DNA of 64,000 nt, from positions 14,052,906 to 14,116,905 of the forward strand of contig JAPFBE010000002.1 in NCBI GenBank assembly GCA_034336665.1. The letters are read 5' to 3'. Both the position numbers and the translations under genes were made by a program. This document shows positions 19,922-32,244 of the stretch, piece after piece (position 1 is the first letter of the stretch; each line of letters opens with the position of its first letter). The DNA comes from Luscinia megarhynchos. Lineage: Eukaryota > Chordata > Aves > Passeriformes > Turdidae. The notes beneath the pieces are model-generated. The model worked only from the letters and a program-made list of their open reading frames with translations. It made no database searches and had not been told where the DNA came from.

Positions 19922-21395
19922 ATATTGGTTTTGCACAACCTGGTTTTTGGTAGCAGCAGGGCCATAAAGATGGCTCCTGTAAGAAGCTGCTGGAAGCTTC
20001 CATCATGTCCAGCAGAGCCAATCCTTGATGGCTCTGAAGACAGGCATGCTGCTGGCCAAAACTGGGTCCCTGAGATATTTAGGAAGGAAATCAAAACAAA
20101 GTCATGGGTTTTGCTTCTAGCCAGAGAAGAGAAGCAGGTGAGAATATGTGAGGGAAACAACATGGTGACACCAAGGTCAGAGAAGGAGAAGGTGGAGATC
20201 AGTCAAGGGGGAGAAGGAGGGGCAGGAGGTGCTCCAGGTGCCAGAGGCAAGATTCCTCTGCAGGCTGTGGTGAGGCCATGGTGAAGCAGCTGTGCTCTGC
20301 AGCCATGGGGATCCACAGGGATGCAGAAATCCACCCACAGCCTGTGGGGATCCATGGGGGATGCAGAGATCCACCCACAGCCTAGGGGGATGCAGAGATC
20401 CACCCACAGCCCATGGGGATCCATGGGGATGCAGAGATCCACCCACAGCCCCTGGGGATCCATGGGGATGCAGAGATCCACCCACAGCTCGTGGGGATCC
20501 AGGGGGATGCAGAGATCCACCCACAGCCCATGGGATCCATGGGGGATGCAGAGATCCACCCACAGCCCATGGGGGGATGCAGAGATCCACCCACAGCCCA
20601 TGGGGATCCACCCACAGCCCATGGGGATCCACCCACAGCCCATGGGGATCCATAGGGGATGCAGAGATCCACCCACAGCCCATGGGGATGCAGAGATCCA
20701 CCCACAGCCCATGGGATCCAGGGGGATGCAGAGATCCACCCCCAGCCCATGGGGGAGATGCCCACGCCAGAGCAGGTGATGCCTGCAGGAGTCTGTGTTC
20801 CAGTGGGAGACCCAGGGGAGTGAGAGGCCTCTGCTTCCAGGCTGGAGCAGCCTGTCCTTGGAGGACTGCACCCCATGGAAGGAGAGACCCACACCACAGC
20901 AGTTTTGGGAGGGCTGTGTGCCCATGGGGGCAGCTCACACTGCAGCAGGTGTGGCTGGGTTGCTGCTCCTGAGAGTGGACCCACGCTGAGAAGTTCACAG
21001 GGAACTGTCTCCTGTGGGAGGGACCCCACAGTCTCACAGGGGAAGGACTCCTCTTCCAGAACCGTGAAAGAAAACCTCAGTGATGAACTGACCAAACCCC
21101 CATGCCCTGTCTCCCTGTGCTGTCAATGGCAAGGAGGGAGAGACTAGGAGGGGCAGAAAACAGTGTTTTAAGGGCTTATTTTGCTTCTCATTATCCTCCT
21201 CTCATTCTGTTAGCAATAAAATTCACTTTGCAATGAAAGTTGAGTCTGTTTTGCCCTTGAAGTGTTTCTCCTGGTCCTTATCTCACTCATGAAGTGTTCA
21301 TTAATTTTTTCCCTCTGTGCTGCCCTGCTGTAGCAGGAGAAGGTGAGCAAGTGACTCTCTTGGGTGCCTCATGTTGGGCCAGTGTCAAACTGACA
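19922..21395 (+). mobile_element. ERV-type LTR nested in CR1, with internal minisatellite
   Basis: The segment interrupts CR1 between the bases CCTTTT at 19916-19921 and CCTTTT at 21396-21401, a likely 6-bp target duplication. Removing it rejoins CR1 sequence. The right end (AAACTGACA) finishes in CA; the left end begins ATATTGG, so the TG start is decayed or a few bases further right. Near the right it has AATAAAATTC (about 21216) and then GAGTCTGTTTTGCCC, features I recall from an avian ERVL-type LTR family. No internal retroviral genes are present. Its 1.47-kb length is swollen by the tandem repeat at 20302-20755. Confidence 0.7.
20302..20755. repeat. Minisatellite, about 13 units of 21-40 bp
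   Basis: The repeat is built from GATGCAGAGATCCACCCACAG plus a CCCATGGGGATCCATGG linker. The common unit is about 39 bp; shorter units of about 30 bp and 21 bp lack the linker or the GATGCAGA module. Two 21-bp units stand side by side near 20597-20641. Copies are very similar, which suggests recent expansion or homogenisation. Every frame stays open because 39 is a multiple of three and no unit holds a stop, which creates false frames of up to 286 codons. Confidence 0.92.
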
Positions 21396-22835
21396 CCTTT
21401 TTAAAAAATGAAGGTTATTTTTTCCCAGTCATTGAGGGTTTTGTCCCACTGCCAAAATTTCTTAAAAATGGTGGCTTAGAAACTTTGCCTGCTCCCTCAG
21501 GACCTCAGATGATTCTTGTTGAGTCCCATGGACTTGTGCATATTCAAGTTCCTTAGATGGCCTCAAACCTGAGAGGGCTCTGGGTCTGCATTTTCCCAGC
21601 CCCTGTGTCTGTCTTTCTTGACTTGGGTGGAACACTTGCTGTTGAAGAAGGAGGCACAAAGTCATTGAGAACCTCAGCCTTCTCTTTGTCCAGGGTAGCC
21701 AGGTCTCCTGTTTCCTTCTGGAGAGGGCTCACATCACCTCTGGTTTTCTTTTGCTTGCAACATATCTATAGAAGCCCTTTCTGTTATCCTTGATATCCCT
21801 GGCCAAATTAAATTCTAACTGGGCCTTGGCTTCCCTAGCTTTGTCCCTAGCTTGCTGTACAATTTCCCTGTATTACTCACAGATCACCTGTCCTTGTTTC
21901 CCCTTCCCAAAAGCTGTTTTTCTCTCTGAGCTTGCTCAGTAACTCCTTCTACATCCATGAAGGCCTCTTGGAATCTTTTCCTGATTTCCCTCTTGTTTGA
22001 ATCCATTGATCCTGAACTTGGAGGAAGTGACCCTTGAAATTCAGCCAGCATTCCTGGCCCCTCTGCTTTCCAGGGCTCTGTGGTGTAGGTCCTGGAAGAG
22101 GCCAAAGGTCTGCTCTCCTGATGTCCAGAGCAGTGATTTTGTTGTGGACACTTCTCACTGCCCTGAGGATCTTTATCTCCACCATTTTGTCGTCACTTAC
22201 AGTGCCTTGGAACACTGCATTTCCCACCAGCTCCTCCTTGTTGGTGAGAACAAAGTCCAGCACGGCACCTCTCATGTTGGCTCCTCAACCACGTTGTGTT
22301 CGACACATTTGAGGAACCTCTGGGATTTCTTTTGCCCTGCCATGTTTTCCCTCTGATAGTCATCAAGGAGGTGGATGTCCTTCCCACAAGGACCAGGGAT
22401 TAAGAGTGTGCAGGCACCCATCTGCCTGCAGAGGGTTTCATCCACACCATTCTCCTGACTGGGTGGCCTGGAGCAGACTCCCATTATCACAGCCCCTGTC
22501 CCTGCCCTCCCCCTTAATCTTCACCCACCAGCTCTCAGCAGGCTCCTCATCCTTTCCCAGGCAGGGTTCCAGGCTCTCCAGCTGGTCATTGACATAAGGG
22601 CTACGTTCCCTTCTTGTATCCCTAGCCTGTCCTTCCTGAAAAGCCTGACACCTTCCATTGCACAGCTCTAGTCACAGGAGCCATCCCACCATATACTCCG
22701 TGATGCTGATGTTGTCATCCCCAAGCAGGTGTGTGCACATCCCTGGTTCTTTTTTGTTCCCCATATTCCATGTGTTTGTGCAGAGGCATTTGAGCTAGGC
22801 CCTGGATAAAGCCAGCTTGCTGGCTGGAGTATCTG

Positions 22836-25800
22836 GGATGCCTCTGCATTATCTTTTTATATTTTAAAAATATCTTTAAATATTTTTTAGGAGTACAGAC
22901 AAGAGGAAGGATGGGAAAATTCACTTGAAAGAAGTTGATAATTAGTCAGCAGCAAAGGCTGAAACGCTTTTAAAATTATTTCTTCAGAAGGATAAATAGG
23001 ATCATATCAGATAGAACAGAATGAAAAAAAAATGGGACTTTGTGCAAACAACTATGCCCATTATTTTTTTTCCTGAGCCAAACTGTCTGCAGTACAGAAG
23101 ATTAGGCCTCAGGCATCAACACTGTGAGTCAAATTTCAGGCTTAGAAGTTTCAGGCTGGTTTATTCTGGGGATTTGCTGTAGCCCAGCTGTGCAGTAGAA
23201 GTGATCATGTTCAAGGCCACTTAAATGTGTTAAATTGTTTAGAAGAAGTAAAGCAGACAGAGTCTTATGCCAAGATGCTTCACTGAATCATAAAACTGGA
23301 GAGGAACAAGCAACTTCCTAAAGCACTGAAGGTGCCTGCACATCTGGGGTATAAAGGATGTAAAGAAACTTTAGTGGCATTGTAGCACAAAAACTAACAT
23401 TAACTGAAATCATTGCAAATCAGAAAGAAGAATATAAGTTTATATACTACAATGACTCTGGCACTAACTGGAACAAAAATTTAAAAAAAATCATGTATTG
23501 CCTGACAATCTTGCAGAATGAGATACAGATGTTTTTTAGCATAGTATCTTCAAAGAGAGTGCTTTCCTTGCAATATGGATCTGTGGATCTAAGTAACCTG
23601 ACTCAAAAGTACTGCCACAGCTAGCCCAGCACAGAGGAGATGAGCACATGCACACATTCTTTAGACTTTAGCACTCCATTATTGAAGGGAACATGCTTCT
23701 GTATTGCACAGTCTAAAGCCTGTTTTGATTACACAGGATAATTGCTCTGTTGGACAAAAAGATTTGGTTGTTTTCTACCACTCTTCTTATTATCTATGTC
23801 CCCAGTTTTGTAAAATAACATAATAGCATAAGTATGTGCCTGAACTGCTCTTGATAGTGCTTTCTAACAATTCTTTTTAGACTGAGCAATTCAGTTTATG
23901 TTGATAAATCCATGAGGGGGGAAAACCCATAATCTTTGTTTTATGAATAAAAGCTGGACATCTGGAAAATGGAAATCTCCTGCAAAAGTATAGATCAGAA
24001 TGAAGAAGATGAGTTTTCCTGACTCTCTTGTGTGCTTTAATTGAAGGAACTTTCTTGTTATTATTTCTTGTGGGTTTTGTACCTTTTCCACTGACTTTTT
24101 CCCCCTTGGCCTGCATTTTTCTACTGTTTTATCAAACAGTGAACTATCTGTGTTCAAAGGTAACAATAAGCATTGTATATAAAATAACTTCTACAGAGTG
24201 GGTTTGTACACTCGTGATTAAGAAATATACAGGGAAACACTGTGTCACATGGGAAAATTACCCCAAAGAGAAATTGCAGGAGTCACACACTGGAGCTAAA
24301 TGAATATCCAAAATGGCAATGAGGGAAAGCTAAAGGACATAATCCACAAAATGCTGAGTGTATGAATCATAGCCCTTAGCTAAGCCTGATTTGTGAGGCT
24401 AGTACTTACACAGCAGATAAGGCAGGCTGACAGTGACCTTGGCAGCACTGCAACAGTAATATTTTCTGTAAAGGCTGGACAGCTTTCAGCCTGTTTCTCC
24501 TGAGTGGGAGCTACAAGCACGCTTGTGTGCAGCAACGTGGACCAAAGTAATCCTCACTATGTGCCTGTCAGCGATACAAACAGAATATGGCTCCTCAGGC
24601 ATGACAAATGCCTCCCTCCCTTCTTCCTTCTGCCCTTGATAAGACCCATTTGAGGAGCATAAAGAACTTCTCCCTAAAGCATGAGTCCCCTTTCTTCCCA
24701 CTTTCAGTGTGGAGTTGAGCAGTGATGCAGTGCAGAGGGGATCTGGCTCCAAGTCTACCGAGCAACTGCAAGTATTTTGTGACTTTCTCAACCAATACAT
24801 CTGCCTTTTTGGAATTGCAATGGATTTTCTTCATTTCACCATGTGGAAACAATGCTTCTACACTATGTTACAGCTACATGGATAGGTAAATTATAAGTGC
24901 TTTCCCCACAGCTCTTCTTTAAGTAAATGTTAGTGAAACTGGTTCGTAGTCTTTTGTGGAGCAAATTGCTGGGAGGATTAAAAAGTTGCAAGTAAAAGCA
25001 ATATGAAAATTTTTGGTTGATAGTCTGCTCCCTCTTCACTTTGCTGCCAAGACCTGTGTTTGCAGTACTTTTCTGGCTACAGCTGATATTACTTCTGCAT
25101 CAAGCTGCGAGGAGCGCTGTTAACTCTCCGGAGCAGTGACGTAAATCCTGAAAAATCCACCAAGGGAATGGGCGGTGGCAAGAGCAACAGATTGCTGCAA
25201 GGAGTGGTGTGTCCTTTGAAGGCTTCATCTCATGTCCCACCCTTTGATGAGTCTTCAAACCCTTTGATGGAAAAGCATGCTATTGTCCTATAGCTGGGTT
25301 TCAAGTGCATCTGTTACACTGCCAGTGGACAGCCTGGGCTGACTCTAAATGCTTGCTCTGTTGCAAGACAAAAAATCCCTAACAAAGCCAGAAACCCATC
25401 CCATGGACAGATTGAAGGCAAGGGGCAGTAATTGAGAGGGGAGACATCCTAGGGGGGAAAACAGCTTGCACAAGTCCAGCACAAACACGTGCTTTGCTCC
25501 CTGCAGAGTCTTTCAGTTGCTTCTGTGAAGGGAATAAGAACAACCTTAGTGGCTTAGTGGGGTTTACTACGTGTTTGGTTTAAAAAATATTTGCACCTTG
25601 AGCCTTAGTTTCTGTATCTGTAAATGGGAGCAATTTTGTTCAAGTGTTGCCCTGTGTGAGAGGCAGAGAAACTGGCAATATTTGCAACTTTTCTGCTTGG
25701 AGCTGGAAGGAACTTTTAGCCCAAGTTGTCCTTCAGGGTAGTGAACAGCAGACTTGAGCTGCTGGACATTACTGCTGAGGAAAAAAGGCCCTGCTGACAA

Positions 25801-26367
25801 GATAAACTGTATTAATAAAAGAAAAACTTAGGAGTCTCTGTAAATGCTGGGGTCTAGACTAAGCACCTGTAACACAAATGTGTGACTGTTCCCACCCACT
25901 CCTTTTTGCTATTTCTGTCCCATCTGAATTCCAGCTCTGCCAATTCATTCTAACATCTGTTCTCAGACTTGGTATCAACACCAACTTAATCACATTCCTT
26001 CCATCTACTGAGCTGGAATTGTAGGGCTATGTAGAAGCCAGGACAAATTAACCCCTTCCTCTCATTAGCACCAGCTAGCACACCTCTCTTGACATGTAGC
26101 TGCTGGTGTTTGGGTGGGCAGCAGGGTCGATGGGGCTGTCAGCTCTCCAAGAGGGGAGGGTGCTGAGCACATTACTGCCAAAATAGCCTGGCTGGTACAC
26201 ACTGATTACCAGAGGTCTGGAGGGGCAGCAGCATCTGGGGCTCTGCAATAGGAGCACAGCCAGTAGATCAAGCAGCTCCAGCTCCTCAGCTCAGCCTCTC
26301 AGACCATGTCTAGCTCTGTCACCCAGTTCCAGACCCCCAAAACTGCCCCCAAGGCAGCCAGGGCTAC
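22836..26367. other. Non-coding DNA, nothing recognised
   Basis: This is 3.5 kb of AT-rich intergenic sequence downstream of CD83. It has short A and T runs and no exon-like frames with splice context. The block 25100-25200 keeps several CpGs and a CRE-like TGACGTAA at about 25138, but nothing ties it to a gene. Confidence 0.45.
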
Positions 26368-26765
26368 AGGGATAGTTCTGTGAGGAGAGGCTGATAACTG
26401 GGGCTTGCTCAGCTGGGAGAAGAGATGGGTTGGGGAGGCCTCAAAAGCAGTGCCCTAGGAAATATGAGGCAGGTATCAAGAAGAAAGAGCCAGGCCTTTT
26501 ACAGTAGTGCATGGTGGGAATATGAAAGGGAATGAGCATAAATTGAACAAGAGTAGTTTGGAGAAAAATATTGTTTTCCCTTTGAGGAGGGCCAAGCAGT
26601 AAAACAGGTTTTCTCAGAGGCTGTTGAGTCTGCATCCTTAAAGGTTTTCAAGACCTAACTGAACAAAGCAACTTGGTCTGATCCCAAGTGTTACCTTACT
26701 GTGAGCAGGAGGTTGGAGTAGAGACTTCTTGGGTTCCCTTCACATCTCAATTATCCTATAAATCT
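26368..26765 (+). mobile_element. CR1 LINE 3' fragment
   Basis: The + strand reads as CR1 3' sequence: CTCAGCTGGGAGAAGAGATGG, then GAGGCCTCA, and GGTTGGAGTAGA near the end, followed by CAATTATCCTATAAATC as a decayed terminal octamer. It is about 400 bp, 5'-truncated and non-coding. Confidence 0.8.
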
Positions 26766-28859
26766 ACACTTTTCATGTCAGAGAACCTTTCTTTATTACT
26801 GCACTTCAAGTTCATTGCACTTTGAATGGACCACTCCAAAACATATGCTCTCTGCCAGCAATAACCAAAAGTATCTCAGAAAAAAATTTTAGAATACAGT
26901 ATGAAAAGTATTTGTGGGTTAAAAATCAAAAACAAACTACGGACAATTATGGCTCAAAAATTAGAATGCAAGTAAAAAGGCAACAAACTCGATTATTAAA
27001 ACTTTACTTCTCCACCCAAGGGCAAACATGCAAGTATACCTGGGATGCTATCAGAGACATTTCTCGGTGTTCTGGCTTTTCTCAGTATGACATAGATCTG
27101 ATGGTGGCCCTTGCAGGAATTCACACTCTCCAGTACATCTTGTATTTGAATTTTCAAAGTGTTCATAAAATGTGACATTTAATAAAGACAGTTTTTGTCT
27201 TCATGACATCCCTGAGTCTCAGAACTCTGTGACAGCACATGCACACACAGGGGCTCAAGGAACCAAGCACATTGTCTCAGTTTTTTTGTTCTGTGCAGCA
27301 CCTAACCATACTGGATTTCACATGTGGATTAGAAAAAACAAAATAAATTCCTAGCCTGTGTCACACTGCAGAAAAAGAGCCAGCCTCATGTTTACACAGC
27401 TTTTATCGTTGCAGACATCAGGTCTTGGGAACTGCTGCCTTGTGGAGCAGCTCAGCAAGTGAGGTTCACTGCTGAGGGAGCTGTGAATCCACTTTCCTGG
27501 CTAGGGGAAGCAACTTCCCCTTTTCCCTACTGTCTCACTCAGATCCCATCCTGGGCTTGCAACTGTGCCCTTAATTTGCCAAAAGCTGAGATCCCAGGTT
27601 AGATGCTGGGAGCTCTGTGCTAGGATGAAAAACACTTGTCCTGAGGCTATGTATTTTCTCTAAGCCCTTTTAAACATGCACTAATCAGGACCTGTGTAAC
27701 CCAGAAAGTCCTTATTGCTGTCTTTTTTCCCCAGGGATAGTAGCAAGCCTACATTAAGGACTATGAAGTGCCCTTATATTACAGTAAGTGCCCAGGATAA
27801 ACGGATGATCTGTGTGGGACTTTTGGGAGGACACCTGGTGCCCAAGAAGAAATGAGAGATTTGTATACAGTAGGAGCTCTTTTGTCAAGTGCATTGTGAA
27901 GTATCTACAGGCAAATCAGGTTGCCAGGCCCTCTGTCCTACTTACTACATAAACACAGTCAAGTGGATTAGGATCCAGGCCATTGTCACTGCTTCACTGC
28001 TTTCTACTTAAAAGCACTAGTTAAAGTGTTCCTTCCCCTGGGAAAGAAAAATAAACTACTCTCCCATGCTACTCCCCCCAAAACACACCCAGCATCAATA
28101 AAACAAGACAAGTGACACTCCTACAGCTCCTAAACAGTCAAATTTGGCAAAGTTTGCAATGACCCTAGTAAGAGTCTCCCCTCAGTTCATGCTTCCTGTC
28201 ACCTAAGCAGGTGTCAAATCTCCTGGGTTTATCTTCACATGGCTTCTTTCCATTTCACTCCATCTTAACAGCTGTAAGTGTCTCTGGTAAATTGTGCTAG
28301 TACATTTCTATTAACATTAGCAAAAAGGAAAAACAGCCAGCTTGGCTGACAACAACTATTGGTGTATGAAGATTAATCTTTATATAGCATGCAGAATATG
28401 GATCTGTTCTACATCTTCCAGAACAGTCTGTACTTTGTTTCTACTCCTTCTCAACAACAGCCTTCATACAAAAAAAGAATTAAAATTTAAATCACTGTAT
28501 TTTAGCATTGCTTTGTTCACACTGCCATTCTCTCAGGCTTCACAATTCATGCTGTAGTTGGCAAACTATTTCTGCCAGCAGCACAGGGGACAAGTGAAGT
28601 TACTCACTACAAATTCCTAGGGAAGACAAAATACAGCTTTGTTCCACTTTGAAGAAATAGTCACAGATTGCCTTATTGACATCTTGTAGTATAGAAGGAG
28701 TTAAAGCTTTTGCCACATTAAATAGAAGCACATAACCAACACATGGGATGCCTACCCTGACATAAACACAATGGCATGGCAAGCGTTAAAGCTTTGTGTA
28801 TGGTAAATTAGAGCTTTGAAAAACATCTCAGTTGGGAGTAATTTTGGAAATTTTTGAAA
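26766..28859. other. Non-coding DNA, nothing recognised
   Basis: AT-rich intergenic DNA. The 117-codon frame at 26822-27175 has no family motif and no Kozak or splice support, so it is not called. Confidence 0.45.
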
Positions 28860-28869
28860 CATGAATTAC

Positions 28870-29200
28870 AGACTTTTTTTCTCCTCCCCCCTTTAAATAG
28901 TCTGTAAGGATTGGTCGCCTTGGAGAAAAAAAAATAAAGTGTCGACACTTGACATACTCAATCCATCCATAAACGTAAACACGCTTGAACTGCACTTGAG
29001 TTTTTCTTTTACTAAAGAGCATGTGGAAGCAATTACCTGAATGTAGATGTGATAAAGAATGGATGAAATGCAAACCAAATGATGCCTTATTACTTAATAT
29101 AAAGAGACTGTTCTGTGAGATCAAAGTTGCGCGGCACAAAATGTAATGGGCTTCACTGGAGAGATCGGCTTCGGAGATTTGTTTAAAACACAGATGCATT
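28870..29200. promoter_or_regulatory. Candidate conserved non-coding element
   Basis: The block keeps many CpGs (GGTCGCC, GTCGAC, AACGTAAACACGC, GCGCGG, TCGGCTTCGG) in an AT-rich, CpG-poor setting, and it has no repeat signature. Such retention often marks sequence under constraint. No coding frame is convincing. The call is inference only and needs cross-species alignment. Confidence 0.35.
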
Positions 29201-29939
29201 TTCATGAAATGCTAAGTAGACAAAATTAGGGTAAGTTTAAAGAGCTTCCCAGTACCTGATCTATGATCTTCAATAACATCTTTCCTCTCCTCCCACCTTT
29301 TGCTGCTCTGTGCCATTCCCAGATGCTGTGAGGCTGGCAGTGAGAAACTTCCCTGCCTTTATTGTGGCTGGGGATGGGAACTGCTCTGTCCTGAGATGTG
29401 GAATAAATGTCACCATCAGCACCCCCTGTGGACACAGAAAAGACCTTCTCTGTACATTTGCATCGACCCCTTGCACTGCAGCCTCCCCGTGCCTCAGCCA
29501 TCACTCTGTGCCCGGTTGCTACCTCAGCACATATTTCTCCTTTGAGTCAATATCAGGATCAGGAAGGGCAGTGAGACAACCTTTCCCAGAGACAAAAATA
29601 CTGAAGTGGAACAGAAGACTAAAGACTAATTTCCAAATGTTTTATTACCACAGGTTATTTAATAAATACAGTTCTCATCAAGATCTTGCTTTGTGCTTCA
29701 CCACTTTCTCTGGTGTTAGATTTATTTGTCTATCTCTTTTTAGTGACTTGTATTTTTAAGAAGCTGCATGCAACAGAAAGGAGAAGGCATGTTGGGGAAA
29801 TGGGGTAGCGATTTCTGTATAATTCCACAATAACATCTGAACTTGTTCTCTTGCCTTGCCTTGTCTTCCCTCCCACATGCCCCCACCCTCCCCCTGCCCA
29901 GGAGCTGCTGCTTATTGCTTTTGCCCAAACGTTGTTTCT
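29201..29939. other. Non-coding DNA, nothing recognised
   Basis: Mixed-composition sequence. The 149-codon frame at 29310-29759 is overlapped by open frames on the other strand and shows no protein family, so it is not called. Confidence 0.4.
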
Positions 29940-30420
29940 GATCATGTAGATTTGATCATCATCTTTGTCTGAAGTCTGTAGAGCAGCTCAATGATTGACA
30001 GCGCTGGGTCCCCCATAACATAAATCAATGAGCAATAAAGTTAAGTATCCAAGTCAAGCGTAGAGAAAGCCCACTGACATTGAACTGTAAGCATTAATTA
30101 AAAAGGAGGAAAAAAACAAGAGCACATATAACTAGGAACATTGGGTCTTAAGTTATTGAGAGGAATAAAAAAATAATGCAAGTATGAAAGAGCATGTACA
30201 GAATTAATGCTGCCTATCTCCCACAGCATTAGGTCTTTAAAAGAAATCATATATGTTAAACTCCCAAAGAGACTATTTCCTTTTGTTTTTCAATTACATG
30301 TGATAATGGGGAACATTTTGTGAATGACTCTGATGCTTATGCCTCCAATAAAACCCAGGATACTGTACCTCATTCATGCTTATTTAACGATCTCGTAAAG
30401 AAAAAACCCAGCAGCACCGT
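29940..30420. promoter_or_regulatory. Candidate conserved non-coding element
   Basis: AT-rich, repeat-free sequence with homeodomain-type cores (ATTAATTA at about 30095) and isolated retained CpGs (ACAGCGCTGGG, TCAAGCGTAG, AACGATCTCG). This look is typical of developmental enhancers in gene deserts, but the call is inference only. Confidence 0.3.
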
Positions 30421-32244
30421 AACAAAACTATGATTGAATCAGACATGTTCCCTTCTCACCAGCTGAAGAATTGTTAAGTATTGCTATTGAAAACTCATTG
30501 TTATGCACTATTTTTGCAGTGGCCAGACTGTTCAAAGCAGCTTAGGAAGCAAATATAAAACACACTTGCCACCACAGAGAACACAGAGTTTACAGTGGCT
30601 TTGATCATACAAGCACTAATCCTTTCATTTTAGAGTGGTTATTCAAAGGCATAAATATTAAAATAATACCAAGTACTGGCACTGTCAGATCCTAATTAGA
30701 TGTGAACCTGACACATTGCAAGACAAACGAAAGGTGAAAAAATGTAATGATTGAGTACAGCTCACCTGGATGCTGTAGCAATTTTTCTGGTTTCCTTTTT
30801 TTGTCCTTTTCAGTTTGCTTGGAGTCAGAAATCAGAGGCCCAGAGAGAACCAGGAACAATGGGGAGGGGACTGGTACCAGTGTTAGACTGGCAGCAGCAT
30901 GGAGTAATGGCAGTGTGGGCTAAAACAACCACTGGCTGGGAGACTCACTTTCTTACAGCAGGAATTCAGCCTGCAAAGATGACCTTAGTCATCTTACTTA
31001 AGCTGTTTAATCATTCTTTTCCACCACTGTCTTTACCCCCCACAAAACTAAACTCCTGACCAGACAAATGAAGGATGTGAAGGTGTTTTTTGCTAAGAGA
31101 TCAGCACCTTGTCATTGATTCAGTGGGAATGGGTTCAGGCCAACATCTCCCACTCAAGACCAAGGCTGGACTGGCAGCACCTTGTGAGCTCATTAGTTTC
31201 ATTACCTGTGCCTAATGGTCAAGTCAGAATAATTTGCTGTTATGTGGATCATATGTTTTGGAGCTCATGCTCATGGAGCACTGCCACTCCATAATTTCAT
31301 CCACTGCTCAGTTTTAAAACCAAAACTTTTTGGGGAGGATGCACCATCACCTTTATTTCTGCTGCCACACAGGCTCATTCTGGCAGATTTGCCTCATTCA
31401 AAACATGCTGTGTGGTCTTGTGCTAGTGTGCCCTGGTCTCTTCCTTCCTACAGAGACGTAAGAAAGTAAATCACTGTCCTTAAGGATTTTTCTTTTTTTA
31501 ATTTAGTTTGATATTTTCTTTAAACTTTAGGGTTTTTTCTGAGTTAATATTTGGGCTCTGAGGTTTTTGTTACTCTTCCAGGGTTGAGATGAAAGTTGAG
31601 ATTTTAGTGAAAGGGAAAGATTTTAGTTGTGGAGATGGACTTCTGTTTGGATGCTGATTACAAGCTTAGTGAATTTGTGACAACAGATACTGCAGGCAGG
31701 ACATCTCTGTCACTTAAAAAGCCCAAATATACAGTCAGCTTTGTTATGCCATCCCCCTTAAATGCCCAATAAAGTAAATGTGTCTTCCTGTGGGATTAAT
31801 TCACAGCTCCAAATCCACAGAGACTGCTCCATGCATGCAGCATCTGGTAACTACCATGATTTGACACAGATGTAACCACGAGCAGAACCTGTCCTCAGCC
31901 TCTGATTTTCTTGTGAAAATAAGGGGTTTAATTACCTAGATGAGAAACTGAAAAGCTCCTAATGACAGCAGCTGAAAGACCTTTCATCTGCAAAATGTAC
32001 CAGGTGAGTATGTCCATTTCAGGTGGCTGAATTCATTGACCTGAGAGACAGATTTTAGGTGTTTTCAGTCGACAACACCCGGTCCTTCCTGGCAGAGGGC
32101 ACCTCTGTGGTCAGACAGACATCTTCCATGTTAGCAGGTAATGGTTGTGACAGACTGGCAGGCACAAGGAGCTCTGCCTGTCCTGGAGAGGAGCACTCTG
32201 CCTACTAGCAGACCACTCCTCCAGTCCATAGCTTGCATTAATTA
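30421..32244. other. Non-coding DNA, nothing recognised
   Basis: No exon, RNA gene or repeat family was recognised in this stretch. Confidence 0.4.

Larger units (their letters stand above)
19056..22835 (-). mobile_element. CR1 LINE, interrupted by an ERV LTR
   Basis: CR1 is the main non-LTR retrotransposon of birds. This minus-strand copy has its 3' end at the left, with ATAGAAT at 19056-19062 (a decayed terminal octamer) and then the typical GGTTGGA. The left part, 19056-19921, carries 3' UTR and reverse-transcriptase remnants: minus-strand frames with [11 protein letters not shown] and FDTVPHNIL. The right part, about 21396-22835, carries the region upstream, through to endonuclease-region sequence. 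The CR1 reading continues across an inserted LTR at about 19922-21395. The copy is 5'-truncated and full of stops, so it is inactive. Confidence 0.85.

Noticed and set aside
20302..20755. Regular repeats that could suggest a CRISPR array
   Set aside because: Units are tandem with no unique spacers and vary in length; the host is a vertebrate. It is a minisatellite.
20177..21037. A 286-codon minus-strand frame (and overlapping 240- and 237-codon frames) that looks like a repetitive protein
   Set aside because: It is produced by the stop-free 39-bp minisatellite. Several frames are open on both strands and the sequence lies inside an LTR.
21997..22356. Overlapping + strand frames of about 90-120 codons
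   Set aside because: They are antisense to CR1 ORF2 sequence.
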